Below are positions 24,931 through 33,885 of a stretch of 52,747 bases of DNA, piece after piece. Position numbers and translations under genes: made by a program. Positions within the stretch are counted from its first letter, which is position 1; each line of letters begins with the position of its first letter. Origin of the DNA: Prosthecobacter debontii (GTDB lineage: Bacteria > Verrucomicrobiota > Verrucomicrobiia > Verrucomicrobiales > Verrucomicrobiaceae); the NCBI GenBank assembly GCA_945869675.1, contig CAMBPS010000013.1, positions 1-52,747 on the forward strand, given 5' to 3'. The notes below the pieces were generated by a model. That model searched no databases and was not told the origin of the DNA. It saw only the letters and a program-made list of their open reading frames with translations.

Positions 24931-26393
24931 AGCCTGGCCCCCGCAGCGCTGAGTTTATCACTCTCATTGACCGTTGGCTGGATCAAACCGCCACCGCTGA
25001 GGAAGCCGCACGCCTCTGGCAGGCCGTGGCCGAGTGTCCTCAATGCGCTGCCGCATTGGCTGCTGCGTCTCGTTTTGAATCCCTGCTGGAGAGCACAGTT
25101 CAGGAGCGTGTGAGTGAGGGGAAGCTGATGGCCCCAGTGGCTTTGCCCAGCCTCCAAGAAAAGCCCCGACAAGACTTGCGCCCATGGCGACAGGGCAGCC
25201 AGATTCGCCGTTGGTTGGCATCCGCTGCGGCCCTCATTCTAGTTGGTTTAGTCAGTGTTTATTTTTGGAATGAAGCAGGCATGGAGCGGCCAGCCGTTGC
25301 CGTGCATGAACTGGTGGGGCCGATTCAGCAGCCGCCACTTCTTCTACCGCAAGCGCCTAGCAACCCGATCAAAGATGAGGTGAAGATCGCCGATGCGAAC
25401 TCTCAAGAGCCGAAAGAGCTGCTTACTGACCATTTGGATCGTTTTTTTCTGACGGGCGTGTCCTTGGACAAAGTGCCACTTAGTCGTGCCATCGGTATTC
25501 TCCAAGGGCAACTAAATGAAGTAAATCGGGATGCTGCCCTGGCGCTGGATCAGCTCCGTGTGCTGGTGCCAACGGGTGCCTCCCAGCGGCGGATCACGTT
25601 TCATAGCGGCCCGATTCCTTTTTTAAAAGCCGTCCGTGCTGTGGCTGCGCTCGCGGGCTGTGAAGTGGAGGTGAGTGAGCCGCAGATCACCATCACGATT
25701 CAGCAAAGCATCTATCCTGAACTGGTGAAAAAGCGTGTTCTTTCAGACATGCTGGCAGGGCGACTGAATGCTAGCGGTAGTCCTTCGATCACCGATCCTG
25801 AGCGATTGGCAGCTCTGCGTGAAGACGCTGAGTCTTTAGGCGTGAAGCCTGCTGTTGATGGCAGCGCCGCCATCTCCCGTGGCCAATGGGAAGCTTTAAA
25901 AATGCTGACCGAGACTCGGGAACTGCTGGGGCGTCTGCCCATGCCAAGCTACGCCATCTATGCGCTGCCGAGTGACAATCAGCCTCAGACAAATCGGGTG
26001 CTCACAGCCGAAGAAGTGGACAAAGAACGCCAGAAAATGGCCGCAGCGAAAGCGGTGCCTTTGGTGACCTTCACTCCGCAGCTGGCTTCACCAACCAATC
26101 GCGCACCTATTCAGTTCCAGCCTTACGGAGACACGGTATCGCTGACCTTGAACCCAGCCTACGATCCAGAGGCCGATCGCCGAGCCAGAATGGGGCCACA
26201 GCCAGGGGCTAATCCGGTGGTCGCCTCGGCAATGCCTGTTAGCAAGGAGAATGGCGAAGGGATACTCATCTCTGGCAGACATTTAGGAGTTAATAGCCTA
26301 TCTTTCGGTCTCTCTGCGCAATCGCCAGCCGGGGACATGCTGCTCATTCTGCCAGTCACGACTCCAAGTTCCCCGCCGCCCCCTGTCGAATAA
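24927..26393 (+). CDS. Membrane anti-sigma-like protein with STN-like periplasmic domain
   Basis: A 488-residue protein coupled to the sigma gene. Residues 1-90 are cytoplasmic with a CPQC pair at 37-40 in a helical region (AEEAARLWQAVAECPQCAAA), resembling a reduced zinc anti-sigma domain. A single membrane helix lies at about 97-114. The periplasmic part has a domain at about 168-258 (GVSLDKVPLSRAIGILQGQL; FHSGPIPFLKAVRAVAALAG) resembling the secretin/TonB STN fold, then a long proline-rich tail. This suggests a surface-signalling protein. The HxxxC portion of the usual zinc motif is not obvious, so the anti-sigma role is inferred. Confidence 0.68.
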   Translation: MKPGPRSAEFITLIDRWLDQTATAEEAARLWQAVAECPQCAAALAAASRFESLLESTVQERVSEGKLMAPVALPSLQEKPRQDLRPWRQGSQIRRWLASAAALILVGLVSVYFWNEAGMERPAVAVHELVGPIQQPPLLLPQAPSNPIKDEVKIADANSQEPKELLTDHLDRFFLTGVSLDKVPLSRAIGILQGQLNEVNRDAALALDQLRVLVPTGASQRRITFHSGPIPFLKAVRAVAALAGCEVEVSEPQITITIQQSIYPELVKKRVLSDMLAGRLNASGSPSITDPERLAALREDAESLGVKPAVDGSAAISRGQWEALKMLTETRELLGRLPMPSYAIYALPSDNQPQTNRVLTAEEVDKERQKMAAAKAVPLVTFTPQLASPTNRAPIQFQPYGDTVSLTLNPAYDPEADRRARMGPQPGANPVVASAMPVSKENGEGILISGRHLGVNSLSFGLSAQSPAGDMLLILPVTTPSSPPPPVE

Positions 26394-26457
26394 GTATCCT
26401 TTCTTATCTTGCCAAACCAACGTTTTTTCTGTAAAACTCTCAATCCCAACTCAAGCC

Positions 26458-29400
26458 ATGAATCTTAACCGTCTCTTAAAGATCACCGCAGCACTCTTTT
26501 GTCTGAGTGCGCTGATCCAGACCACTTCAGCTCAATCAGCGTCTTCGGCTGCTGTGCCACTGCGTTTCACCCTGAAAAATCGCACGGCCACCATCGCTGT
26601 GGAACGTGGTGTGCAGCAGGTGGTGTTAGAGCAAAAATCCGGCGCTGGCTGGAAGCCGATCAACGTCTCTTATCCCACCGCAAACACCTGGGCCGCCGTG
26701 CGTCGCGTCACGGTCAATCTTCCTGCTGCCATTCCAGCTTCAGACCTGCGGGTGCAGGGTTACCGCGAGGCTAAGTTCCCAGCGCGTTTTTTGAAGGGTA
26801 AACGTAGTTTTAATCGCAAAGATTTAAATCCCAATAGTGCTCAGTTGACCCTGAATTCAGGTGGGCCAGTGATGATGAACAATGCCTCTGGCACAGTCAA
26901 CGCTGCTGCCGATGCAAAAGCCACAACCGCTAAAGCTGTGGAGTCAGACATCTGGCAGATTGTGGGAGATCAGGTGTATTTTTTCAATCAATACCGCGGC
27001 CTGCAAATTCTCGACCTGAGTGATCCGACACTACCTGTGCGAGTGGGCAGTCTGCGTCTGCCAGCCAGTGGCGAGCAAATGTTCTTGCTGGATGAGGTCG
27101 GATCGACCGTTGCTCTATTAGGCCGCTCCAATGACAAAACTCGTCAAGGTGCTGCCACGGTTTGGCTCATCCGCGTAACTAATGGCGTGCCTGCTTTGAT
27201 TGGAGAAGTGCCGCTGGATGGAGCGATCACAGACACACGCTTGATTGGAACGACGCTGCATGTCCTCTGCAGCATTTGGTCACAGAGCTCAAACAACTGG
27301 AATCCTGAATCTGTCCTCACCAGCATTGATCTCTCAGACATGAACGCGCCACAAAAGCTAGGCTCTCTGAGATTCCCTGGTTGGCCCTCGGCCCTGCAGG
27401 CAGCTGAAGGTCATCTGATGATCAGCACGTCCCGCTCGTCAGGTTATGGTTCAAACGTTCACGTCATTGATGTTGCCGCTGCTCCAGTCTTGGTAAAGAC
27501 CCTCACACCGCTTGGTCAGATCCAGGATAAGTTTAAAATGAACATCGTCCATGGCGCAGTCGTGACCGTTTCCTTGGACTGGCAGAATTGGTCAAGCCGG
27601 CAAACTTGGGTGGAAACTTTTCCCCTCGCAGGTAGCAGCGTCACGCCCCTTTCCGCTATCGAGTTGCTGAGCGCCCGTAATGAGCAGCTGCACGCCACTC
27701 GTTTTGATGGGGATCGGTTGTATGTCGTGACCTTCCGTAACACCGATCCACTCTTCATCGTGGACATCGCTGATCCCTCAGCCCTGGTGCTTTCAGGTGA
27801 GCTGGAAGTGCCCGGCTGGAGCACTTATCTAGAGCCTCTGGGCGATCGCCTTCTCGCTGTCGGTGTGGAGGACTGGCGCGTCACCGTCTCACTCTTTGAC
27901 GTCACAGATGTTACCGCCCCGACCTTGCTCTCACGCCTGCCGCTAGGAGCTGAAGGCACCCACAGCTGGAGTGAGGCCAATTATGATGAGAAAGCTGTCG
28001 AGTATCTGCCTGATCAGGGTGTGGTCATGGTGCCATTTCAGACGTGGGGCTGGAGAGCAGGTAGCGGGCAGAAAGCCATCCAGATCGTTAATGTCGGAAC
28101 AGATGTCCTCACCATGGGCACCACGATCAATCACAGCTTTAATCCCCGCCGTGGCAGCTGGATCGCTGGTCACTTCGTCACCATCTCAGGTCAGGAACTG
28201 CTCGTGCATGGCACAGATGCCACAGACACAGCTCCAGAGGTCACCCTCTCCTTGGCTTGGCGCACGGACCGGGTGGTGCCATTTGGCGATTACCTGGTAC
28301 AGATCGAAGATGGCAGCATGGGCTATTATGGCGGCTGGTTCGTCCGCGATATCCGCGGCATTGGGAGCACGGCTGGAACCTCTGCCAAGTTACGTATCTC
28401 TCCTGCCAGCGATCCTGATTCACTCCTGCAAATCGTCGATTTAGGTGCTGGTAGGGTGGTTGGCGTGACTGAGAAAGACAACCGCCTCTATCTGGCCCAA
28501 TGGGTGCCTGCTGCGGATAGTGTACCACAGAGCTTACGCACAGTCGTTCTAGAGCTTGGCGCAACACCCACAGTGACTGAAGTTAGCCGAGTGGAGCATG
28601 ATCTAAGTGGGCTCAGCGAATACCAGATGAATCTCGATGCTATTCAGCCGCTTTGGACCAGTGACCAAACGCTCGTCTGGTATATTCCAATGCAAATGCC
28701 GCGCTGGTGGGGATGGTGGGAGCCTGTAGTAGTTAATGGCGGTGTTCTTTCTTTGGTAACACCTGTTGCTAGCCCCCTACGAGTAGCAGCCAATAGAACG
28801 GCACCCATCCTCTCCACTACTAACCCAGCTGCCGTCCTATGTCCGCTGACTGTAGGTGCCTCAGGCATTACCGCTGCTCAAGCTCAGTCCGTCAATGTCA
28901 GAGGCAGTCTGCGTGGCACTAGCCGCGCCTTTGTTGAAGCAGGCTTCATTTACTTCAGCTATGATACTGCGGTGGAGCCCGTGGCCAACACAGTTAGCAC
29001 AACCACGCTTTCTCAAGGCGCTGCTTCTTTCACCATCAAATCGGTGGCCCTCAGCCCAGTCATTTATCCCTATTACAACTACGACTGGCGCGTTGCTTCA
29101 TGGCTGCAAGTGGTGGACTGGCGTGCAGCAGCACCGGTTTTGCGTGATCCAGTATCCATCCCAGGTCAATTACTGAGCGTGGCCCAAGCCGATGCTCAAG
29201 GTGCCGTGATTCTAACTAATTCTGATCAGCAGATCAGCACGACAGGAAGTGCCACCCGCGTCATTCAAGCCAGCGGCTACGATGGTGTCAGCGCTTGGCA
29301 GTTGGACAATTACATCACGGCGACTCCTTTTTACTCTGCTAGCACCACTGACGGCACACGCCTGTATCTTGCCAAGGAAGCAGGGAGCAAAGGCGTGGTG

Positions 29401-29736
29401 GGAGTCGGTTACAATAGCATCACGGGGCGCTTAACTCAGATCAATACTTGGACGACTACCGAGGTGCCTTCCATGTTGAACGTCATCAGTGGTCATGTCT
29501 TGGCCAGCAGCTATGGCAATCTGGAAGTGGCTAGTATCTCCACTGCTACAGGTGTGCTGACACCAGTTGCCTCCTTTGATACCCCGACCAATCTTTGGCT
29601 CCAAGTGAATCGTGCCGTCTTCACACCGAATCTAGATCTTTGGATTCCCGCTGCAGATTATGGCGTCGAGTATCTCCAACGTAGCTCATTGGCACCTTAT
29701 AGCTCAGTGGTACCTTATAGCTCAGTGGCACCTTAA
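26458..29736 (+). CDS. Large secreted beta-propeller protein
   Basis: A 1092-residue exported protein. The signal peptide ends near SALIQTTSAQS. The body matches the pattern of C-terminal beta-propeller proteins (Beta_propel family): YFFNQYRGLQILDLSDPTLP, then many blades such as LYVVTFRNTDPLFIVDIADP and DRLLAVGVEDWRVTVSLFDV, and YLPDQGVVMVPFQTWGW. No catalytic motif is visible. The last residues are three 18-base repeat units (SSLAPY-SSVVPY-SSVAP). It follows the sigma/anti-sigma pair by 64 bases and is probably their target. A perfect terminator follows. Confidence 0.82.
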   Translation: MNLNRLLKITAALFCLSALIQTTSAQSASSAAVPLRFTLKNRTATIAVERGVQQVVLEQKSGAGWKPINVSYPTANTWAAVRRVTVNLPAAIPASDLRVQGYREAKFPARFLKGKRSFNRKDLNPNSAQLTLNSGGPVMMNNASGTVNAAADAKATTAKAVESDIWQIVGDQVYFFNQYRGLQILDLSDPTLPVRVGSLRLPASGEQMFLLDEVGSTVALLGRSNDKTRQGAATVWLIRVTNGVPALIGEVPLDGAITDTRLIGTTLHVLCSIWSQSSNNWNPESVLTSIDLSDMNAPQKLGSLRFPGWPSALQAAEGHLMISTSRSSGYGSNVHVIDVAAAPVLVKTLTPLGQIQDKFKMNIVHGAVVTVSLDWQNWSSRQTWVETFPLAGSSVTPLSAIELLSARNEQLHATRFDGDRLYVVTFRNTDPLFIVDIADPSALVLSGELEVPGWSTYLEPLGDRLLAVGVEDWRVTVSLFDVTDVTAPTLLSRLPLGAEGTHSWSEANYDEKAVEYLPDQGVVMVPFQTWGWRAGSGQKAIQIVNVGTDVLTMGTTINHSFNPRRGSWIAGHFVTISGQELLVHGTDATDTAPEVTLSLAWRTDRVVPFGDYLVQIEDGSMGYYGGWFVRDIRGIGSTAGTSAKLRISPASDPDSLLQIVDLGAGRVVGVTEKDNRLYLAQWVPAADSVPQSLRTVVLELGATPTVTEVSRVEHDLSGLSEYQMNLDAIQPLWTSDQTLVWYIPMQMPRWWGWWEPVVVNGGVLSLVTPVASPLRVAANRTAPILSTTNPAAVLCPLTVGASGITAAQAQSVNVRGSLRGTSRAFVEAGFIYFSYDTAVEPVANTVSTTTLSQGAASFTIKSVALSPVIYPYYNYDWRVASWLQVVDWRAAAPVLRDPVSIPGQLLSVAQADAQGAVILTNSDQQISTTGSATRVIQASGYDGVSAWQLDNYITATPFYSASTTDGTRLYLAKEAGSKGVVGVGYNSITGRLTQINTWTTTEVPSMLNVISGHVLASSYGNLEVASISTATGVLTPVASFDTPTNLWLQVNRAVFTPNLDLWIPAADYGVEYLQRSSLAPYSSVVPYSSVAP
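29683..29736 (+). repeat. Three 18-base tandem units at the end of the propeller gene
   Basis: AGCTCATTGGCACCTTAT, AGCTCAGTGGTACCTTAT and AGCTCAGTGGCACCTTAA occur back to back. Each encodes a six-residue SS(L/V)(A/V)PY unit, except that the third ends in TAA and so makes the stop codon. Copy number changes would lengthen or shorten the protein without a frameshift. Confidence 0.9.
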
Positions 29737-29763
29737 CCCATGTGGTTAGTTCTCTAGACTGGA

Positions 29764-29797
29764 AAGGCCTCCCAAAACTTACGGGAGGCCTTTTTTT
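29764..29797 (+). terminator. Rho-independent terminator after the propeller gene
   Basis: AGGCCTCCC and GGGAGGCCT form a perfect 9-base stem around an 8-base loop and run into seven or more T residues, the textbook layout for a plus-strand terminator. Confidence 0.92.
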
Positions 29798-29825
29798 GGC
29801 AGATGAGGAGAACATCGCTGCTCAA

Positions 29826-29864
29826 TAAAAAGCCCCGCAGCTCTTTCACGGAGCACTGCGGGGC
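29826..29864 (-). terminator. Rho-independent terminator after the HU gene
   Basis: Read on the minus strand, GCCCCGCAG and CTGCGGGGC pair and are followed by TTTTTA. It lies 26 bases past the stop codon of the HU gene. Confidence 0.9.
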
Positions 29865-29889
29865 ATAGGGCTTTGTCAGCCTTGAAGGA

Positions 29890-30165
29890 TTACAGAGAAG
29901 CCTTCAGAGCGGAGGAAGCAACGAAGCGAACGCTCTTGGAAGCTTTGATCTTCATGGATGCTCCAGTCTTTGGGTTGCGGCCTGTGCGAGCTGCACGCTT
30001 AGCGACTTTGAAGGTGCCAAAGCCAATGAGCTGAACGCTACCGTCTTTCTTCACCCCTTTTGCGATTGCGGAGAGAACAGCTTCGAGAGCTTCGCCTGTG
30101 GCGCGCTTGGTGACTTCACCACCGAGGTTCTTTTGGATGAGTTCGAGGAGTTGGGCTTTGTTCAT
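29890..30165 (-). CDS. HU-family DNA-binding protein
   Basis: Nucleoid protein of 91 residues that bends DNA as a dimer. MNKAQLLELIQKNLGGEVTK opens the helical body; the beta-arm begins at QLIGFGTFKVAKRAARTGRN and includes the NPKTG turn with the DNA-intercalating proline. It is the usual length. HU and IHF are not fully separable by eye, but a single alanine-rich product of this kind is most likely an HU homologue. The upstream region holds several palindromes and a weak promoter, and the gene is divergent from the gamma carbonic anhydrase gene. Confidence 0.95.
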   Translation of the reverse strand: MNKAQLLELIQKNLGGEVTKRATGEALEAVLSAIAKGVKKDGSVQLIGFGTFKVAKRAARTGRNPKTGASMKIKASKSVRFVASSALKASL

Positions 30166-30205
30166 GCTATTATTTTCGGTTGTTGCTGGTATTGATGCTC
30201 AAGTA

Positions 30206-30268
30206 TTTCCGCCAATGAATTAAACGGAAACGTCATTGATTAAGAGGCTATTCAAGCGTTTCCGTCAA
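30206..30268. promoter_or_regulatory. Palindrome cluster and possible HU promoter
   Basis: ACGGAAACG (30224-30232) and CGTTTCCGT (30257-30265) are a perfect 9-base inverted pair 24 bases apart; TTTCCG at 30206-30211 can pair with the same left arm, and CAATGA (30213-30218) with TCATTG (30234-30239). On the minus strand TTGACG lies 17 bases before TCTTAA, a possible weak promoter for HU overlapping one palindrome arm. This may be a site of autoregulation; the binding protein is unknown. Confidence 0.45.
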
Positions 30269-30306
30269 ACATAAAATATTAACAATCCCTGTAGCTAGGC
30301 CATTCC

Positions 30307-30867
30307 ATGAGTTACCCCAAGTTGAAAATGTTCTTAACCCCTGAGTTCGCAAATTCCGTGCATGAGTCGGCATTTCTTGCTCCAGGATGCTTCGTTCTTG
30401 GTGCGGTAGACCTAGCGGCAGAGTCGAGCATTTGGTTTGGCGCTGTACTAAGAGGGGACATCAACCGCATCATGATCGGACCTCAGTCCAATGTGCAGGA
30501 TGGCAGCGTGTTGCATGTGAGCGATGATTTTGCCTGCATTTTAGGGCAACGAGTGACTGTGGGGCACCGTGCTGTGGTTCACGCCTGTACGGTTGGGGAT
30601 GAGGTGCTCATCGGCATGGGAGCCATCATTCTAGATGGTGCTGTGATTGGTGCACGCAGCATTGTCGCCGCAGGTGCTCTGGTGACGAAAGGCATGCAGG
30701 TGCCCGAAGGATCTCTGGTCATGGGATCTCCTGCGAGAGTTGTCCGCTCGCTTACCGAAGCCGAGCAACGATCCAATGTGGATCTAGCCTTAAAATATGT
30801 GGAGATTTCAAGGCGCTATCTTGCGATGGATGTTTCGGCGCTCTTGGTTAAGCCCTCTGGGACTTGA
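30307..30867 (+). CDS. Gamma-class carbonic anhydrase-like protein
   Basis: Left-handed beta-helix protein of 186 residues in the gamma carbonic anhydrase / PaaY / YrdA family. Hexapeptide repeats run through SSIWFGAVLRGDINRIMIGP and GSVLHVSDDF; the three zinc histidines correspond to VLHVS, VGHRAV and VVHACTV. Members interconvert CO2 and bicarbonate, but many have no measured activity, and this one lacks the acidic loop of the archaeal enzyme. It is divergent from HU across a palindrome-rich 141-base gap. Confidence 0.87.
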   Translation: MSYPKLKMFLTPEFANSVHESAFLAPGCFVLGAVDLAAESSIWFGAVLRGDINRIMIGPQSNVQDGSVLHVSDDFACILGQRVTVGHRAVVHACTVGDEVLIGMGAIILDGAVIGARSIVAAGALVTKGMQVPEGSLVMGSPARVVRSLTEAEQRSNVDLALKYVEISRRYLAMDVSALLVKPSGT

Positions 30868-30948
30868 CACGAGGAGGTTGTCGATTTTTCGAAACGCCAT
30901 GAGGCGGATGGGTTTGCGTCCCCTTTTCTAAGATGATGCTTGAGTGAA

Positions 30949-32499
30949 TCATTGAGGGCCTTTTTGCGCTTTCAGCCAAGCGCTCAGGGCCTTCACGTTT
31001 TGAACGAAGTCTAGGCTGTCAATTACGCCGCCTTTGGGTTTGGTTTTCTTGCCGTTTGTGTCACGCATCACAGCGCGTTCGCCATCGGTGATGGGCCAGG
31101 AACCGTCGGGCTTTTGTTCGGTAAGAATGGTCTGGATGTCTCTCTCAGTGGGCGGGTAGGCCCAGCGTTCTTTTTCGGTGTGGGGAAAGACGACGGGCAG
31201 ACCTCTGGCGATCTGGCTACTTGCGATTTCGAGGGCACTGAGTTCGCTGTCCCAGACCCAGCCGTAGTTGGATGAGGCTTTTTGATCGGAGTAAGTCAGC
31301 TCAAAGCCTTTGCCGTTGGGACCGCGCTGGAAGTAGAGCGGCTTGTTGGTGTTCAGTTCGTAGAAGCGGGCTAGTTTGTTGCCGGGTAGCTGCACGGTGC
31401 GCAGGTAGGTGATCGCTTTGGCGACGGATGGCAGGTATTTTTTGTCGCCAATAGCTGCAGCAAGCTTCAGCAGCGCCCACATGGCGGATTGGCTTTCGCG
31501 GCCGCAGATGGAAGTGGGTTCAAAGGCGCGACTCCACACGGGCTGCATCTCGGCGTTGTATTGCTGCGCCCATGCGGGCTGCGGATCGGGCATCTGGGCT
31601 GTGACGAGAAAATCGCCTGCGCGCTTTGCGGCATCAAGGTATTTTGGATTGCCGCGAAGCTGCCAAGCTAGCAGCAGCGTGCTCATCAAAGTGGCATGTG
31701 TGTTGTCATTGAGCACGTAGCAGCCAGTGAAGTCCTTCGGCCATTTGCGCGGCCAATCAGCAGGGTAGTTGCCAGACTTGATTGGATACTTGTTTTCGGG
31801 AGGAGATGAAGAGGGAGCGTCATCGAAATTAGCGCTCCAGCCTCCGACAGGATACTGCGTCATTAAAATCGTGTGCAGGGCGAAGTCGGTGGCCTCTTTG
31901 ATTTCGGTATCATTACTCTTGAGGGCGTGATCGATTCGCACCAGCAAACGTGTCGCGGCCTGTGATACGTCATCATCATAAGTGGAGTAATTGGTTTTCT
32001 CCTGACGACGCCAGCTCTGCCAGCCAGCCTCGCGTGTCGCGGTTTGCGTTCGTGGAATGAGCTTCCCGTTCACATCGCGACGATAGAGTTTCAATGTGCG
32101 AGCTTTGATATCAAAATGCCCCGAGTAATCCCAGCCGCCCGAAGCTAGCTGCGTGCGCGAAAGACACCTCGCAGCCTCGACGGCGGCTTTGAGGCAGGTT
32201 TCGTCCTTGGTGGTCTCATAGGCATCTAGCATCGCCATTCCGACCGCAGGCGTGCCTGGTGGCTGAATCCAGATTGTGTCTGCACCGGGAATGCCTTCTG
32301 CTTCACGCAGCGTGAAGTCGGCGCTGTAGCGGTAAACGTAACCGCCGTGGGTCGCCGCTTTCGAGTGGTAGAAGGTGACGGCTTTGATGATCGCTGCGGA
32401 GACTTCGGAAGGCGTTGCAGCATTCGCGGGCGCTGAAACGACGAATGAGTAAGCCAGAATGAAAATCCAGTGATGAACAACGGATGATGAATGGGACAT
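30949..32499 (-). CDS. Exported pectate lyase, PL10-like
   Basis: Probable secreted polysaccharide lyase of 516 residues that cleaves polygalacturonate. A signal peptide (IFILAYSFVVSAPANA) is followed by an alpha/alpha toroid. Regions similar to PL10 enzymes include HGGYVYRYSADFTLREAEG, QYPVGGWSANFDDAPSS, YVLNDNTHATLMSTLLLAWQ and the DPQPAWAQQYN stretch. The ATG at 32499 is preferred over a TTG at 32508. Homologues of this type are common in verrucomicrobia; catalytic activity is not certain because the exact aspartate and arginine of PL10 were not aligned. Confidence 0.78.
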   Translation of the reverse strand: MSHSSSVVHHWIFILAYSFVVSAPANAATPSEVSAAIIKAVTFYHSKAATHGGYVYRYSADFTLREAEGIPGADTIWIQPPGTPAVGMAMLDAYETTKDETCLKAAVEAARCLSRTQLASGGWDYSGHFDIKARTLKLYRRDVNGKLIPRTQTATREAGWQSWRRQEKTNYSTYDDDVSQAATRLLVRIDHALKSNDTEIKEATDFALHTILMTQYPVGGWSANFDDAPSSSPPENKYPIKSGNYPADWPRKWPKDFTGCYVLNDNTHATLMSTLLLAWQLRGNPKYLDAAKRAGDFLVTAQMPDPQPAWAQQYNAEMQPVWSRAFEPTSICGRESQSAMWALLKLAAAIGDKKYLPSVAKAITYLRTVQLPGNKLARFYELNTNKPLYFQRGPNGKGFELTYSDQKASSNYGWVWDSELSALEIASSQIARGLPVVFPHTEKERWAYPPTERDIQTILTEQKPDGSWPITDGERAVMRDTNGKKTKPKGGVIDSLDFVQNVKALSAWLKAQKGPQ

Positions 32500-32510
32500 G
32501 GAGAGCAAGG

Positions 32511-32726
32511 GTGGCGAATTCTTTATTGGCGATTCTTTTTTCCATTTCCGCCGACGGCAATGAAGGAGCCGCGGAGCAGAACGTAGAGTGTGTGGTGCCG
32601 TGGGGCGAAGGGGTCACGATCTGTCACGACTTAGTGGTGACTCTGCATGAGGAGACCGGACAGACGAACAGTTTTATCCTGAGAAATCGTTCCACTAAGA
32701 TCCAAGCGTCTATCGTAAAACCTTAG
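32511..32726 (+). CDS. Possible small exported protein (doubtful)
   Basis: An open frame of about 71 residues from a GTG at 32511, head-to-head with the pectate lyase. It starts VANSLLAILFSISADGNEG, which is weakly signal-like, and continues with a cysteine pair in VECVVPWGEGVTICHD. An ATG at 32484 would overlap the lyase start. It converges on the isomerase gene, sharing the last 4 bases. No family is recognised, and it may be non-coding. Confidence 0.35.
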   Translation: MANSLLAILFSISADGNEGAAEQNVECVVPWGEGVTICHDLVVTLHEETGQTNSFILRNRSTKIQASIVKP

Positions 32727-33697
32727 TTCCAACCAAACTTCTTGATGACGGAGCGCTTACGAAGCCCTTCCATCCATTTGTCGATGACGCCTTTGGATTT
32801 TTCGGACTGGATGGCGCGTTCGATTTCAGGGCGGACTTCTTTTATTGGTTTTGCGGTGCCGTGCTTGATGGCGTCGCAGGCGATGATGATGTAGGCGGCT
32901 TCGTCATCAATGACGTCACTGATGCCACCTGTTTTTAAGAGGAAGGCGACGTTGGCGATGGAGGGTTTCATTTGGTCTTTGGCCATCCAGTCCCAAGCTC
33001 CGCCGTCTTCGGCATGGCTGTCCTGAGAGTAGGTTTTGGCGGTTGTGGCGAAGTCAGCGCCTTTGAGCAGTTTGCTGCGGATTTCGCTGGCGATTTTGCG
33101 CTGGCTTTCGGGTGTGGCAGCGGCTTCCCCACTGAATCGGGGAACGGTGATGGTGCTGATTTTGATCATGCCGCCTTCACGCCATTGGTCGATGTTCTTG
33201 TTGTAGAAGTCTTCGACTTCTTTCGGAGTAGCGGGGGCTTGCTGGGCGGCTTGCTTGCCACGCATGGCCTGGACAATCATCATCTTTTCACGCAGGGCAC
33301 GGAATTTTTTCAGGGTCATTCCGCTGCCGGCGAGTTCACGGACAAAGGCATCGCGGTCGCCTTTGAAGCTGTCGCGAATGATGCCGTTAATGTCATCATC
33401 GACCCACTGGGATTTGATCTGGGCTCCGAGGCGCTTGAATTCGGCAAGCACCAGCTCGCGGTCGATGAGGCTGTCCAAGGCCGTGGAACGCAGATTGGCC
33501 ATTTCACGCTGGAGGGTGTCAGGATTGCTTTGCAGCTGGAAGCGCAGGATTTGCTCCTGAGCATTGACGGCGTCACGCACTTCAGACTTGGTGACGACGT
33601 TGCCGTTGACGACTGCAGCAATGCCATTGGACTCGGCATGAGTGGAGAATTGGCTCAGTGCAAGCAGGGTGAGGAGCAGAAGAAAGAAGCGTGTCAT
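32723..33697 (-). CDS. Exported peptidylprolyl isomerase (SurA/PrsA-like)
   Basis: Periplasmic folding factor of 324 residues. The signal peptide MTRFFLLLLTLLALSQFSTHA is followed by a SurA_N-like region (GIAAVVNGNVVTKSEVRDAV, with the DSLIDRELVLAEF helix) and a parvulin-like PPIC domain that includes SKLLKGADFATTAKTYSQDS and GGAWDWMAKDQMKPSIANVA. It would assist outer-membrane protein assembly. Only one PPIC copy is seen, as in shorter homologues. Starts at 33697 and 33718 are both possible. Confidence 0.85.
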   Translation of the reverse strand: MTRFFLLLLTLLALSQFSTHAESNGIAAVVNGNVVTKSEVRDAVNAQEQILRFQLQSNPDTLQREMANLRSTALDSLIDRELVLAEFKRLGAQIKSQWVDDDINGIIRDSFKGDRDAFVRELAGSGMTLKKFRALREKMMIVQAMRGKQAAQQAPATPKEVEDFYNKNIDQWREGGMIKISTITVPRFSGEAAATPESQRKIASEIRSKLLKGADFATTAKTYSQDSHAEDGGAWDWMAKDQMKPSIANVAFLLKTGGISDVIDDEAAYIIIACDAIKHGTAKPIKEVRPEIERAIQSEKSKGVIDKWMEGLRKRSVIKKFGWN

Positions 33698-33885
33698 GGA
33701 ATGCAAAAAGACGAGCATGGCTTTGAAGGGTCGACGGTTAACCACCAGACGGGTCGCTAGCAAGAGGTAAAACACGTTCTTCTGCGCTTAGATCTTGTCT
33801 TTTGCTTTGGTTTTCAGCAAACACAAGATTCTTCAGGAAAAGCTGGGTGTTCGGAGCTTGAAAGGCTAAGCTCAATCCATCTCCC

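Noticed and set aside
29683-29736. TATAGCTCAGTGGTA strings that resemble the D arm of a tRNA
   Set aside because: No acceptor, anticodon or T arm accompanies them, and they are in-frame protein repeats.
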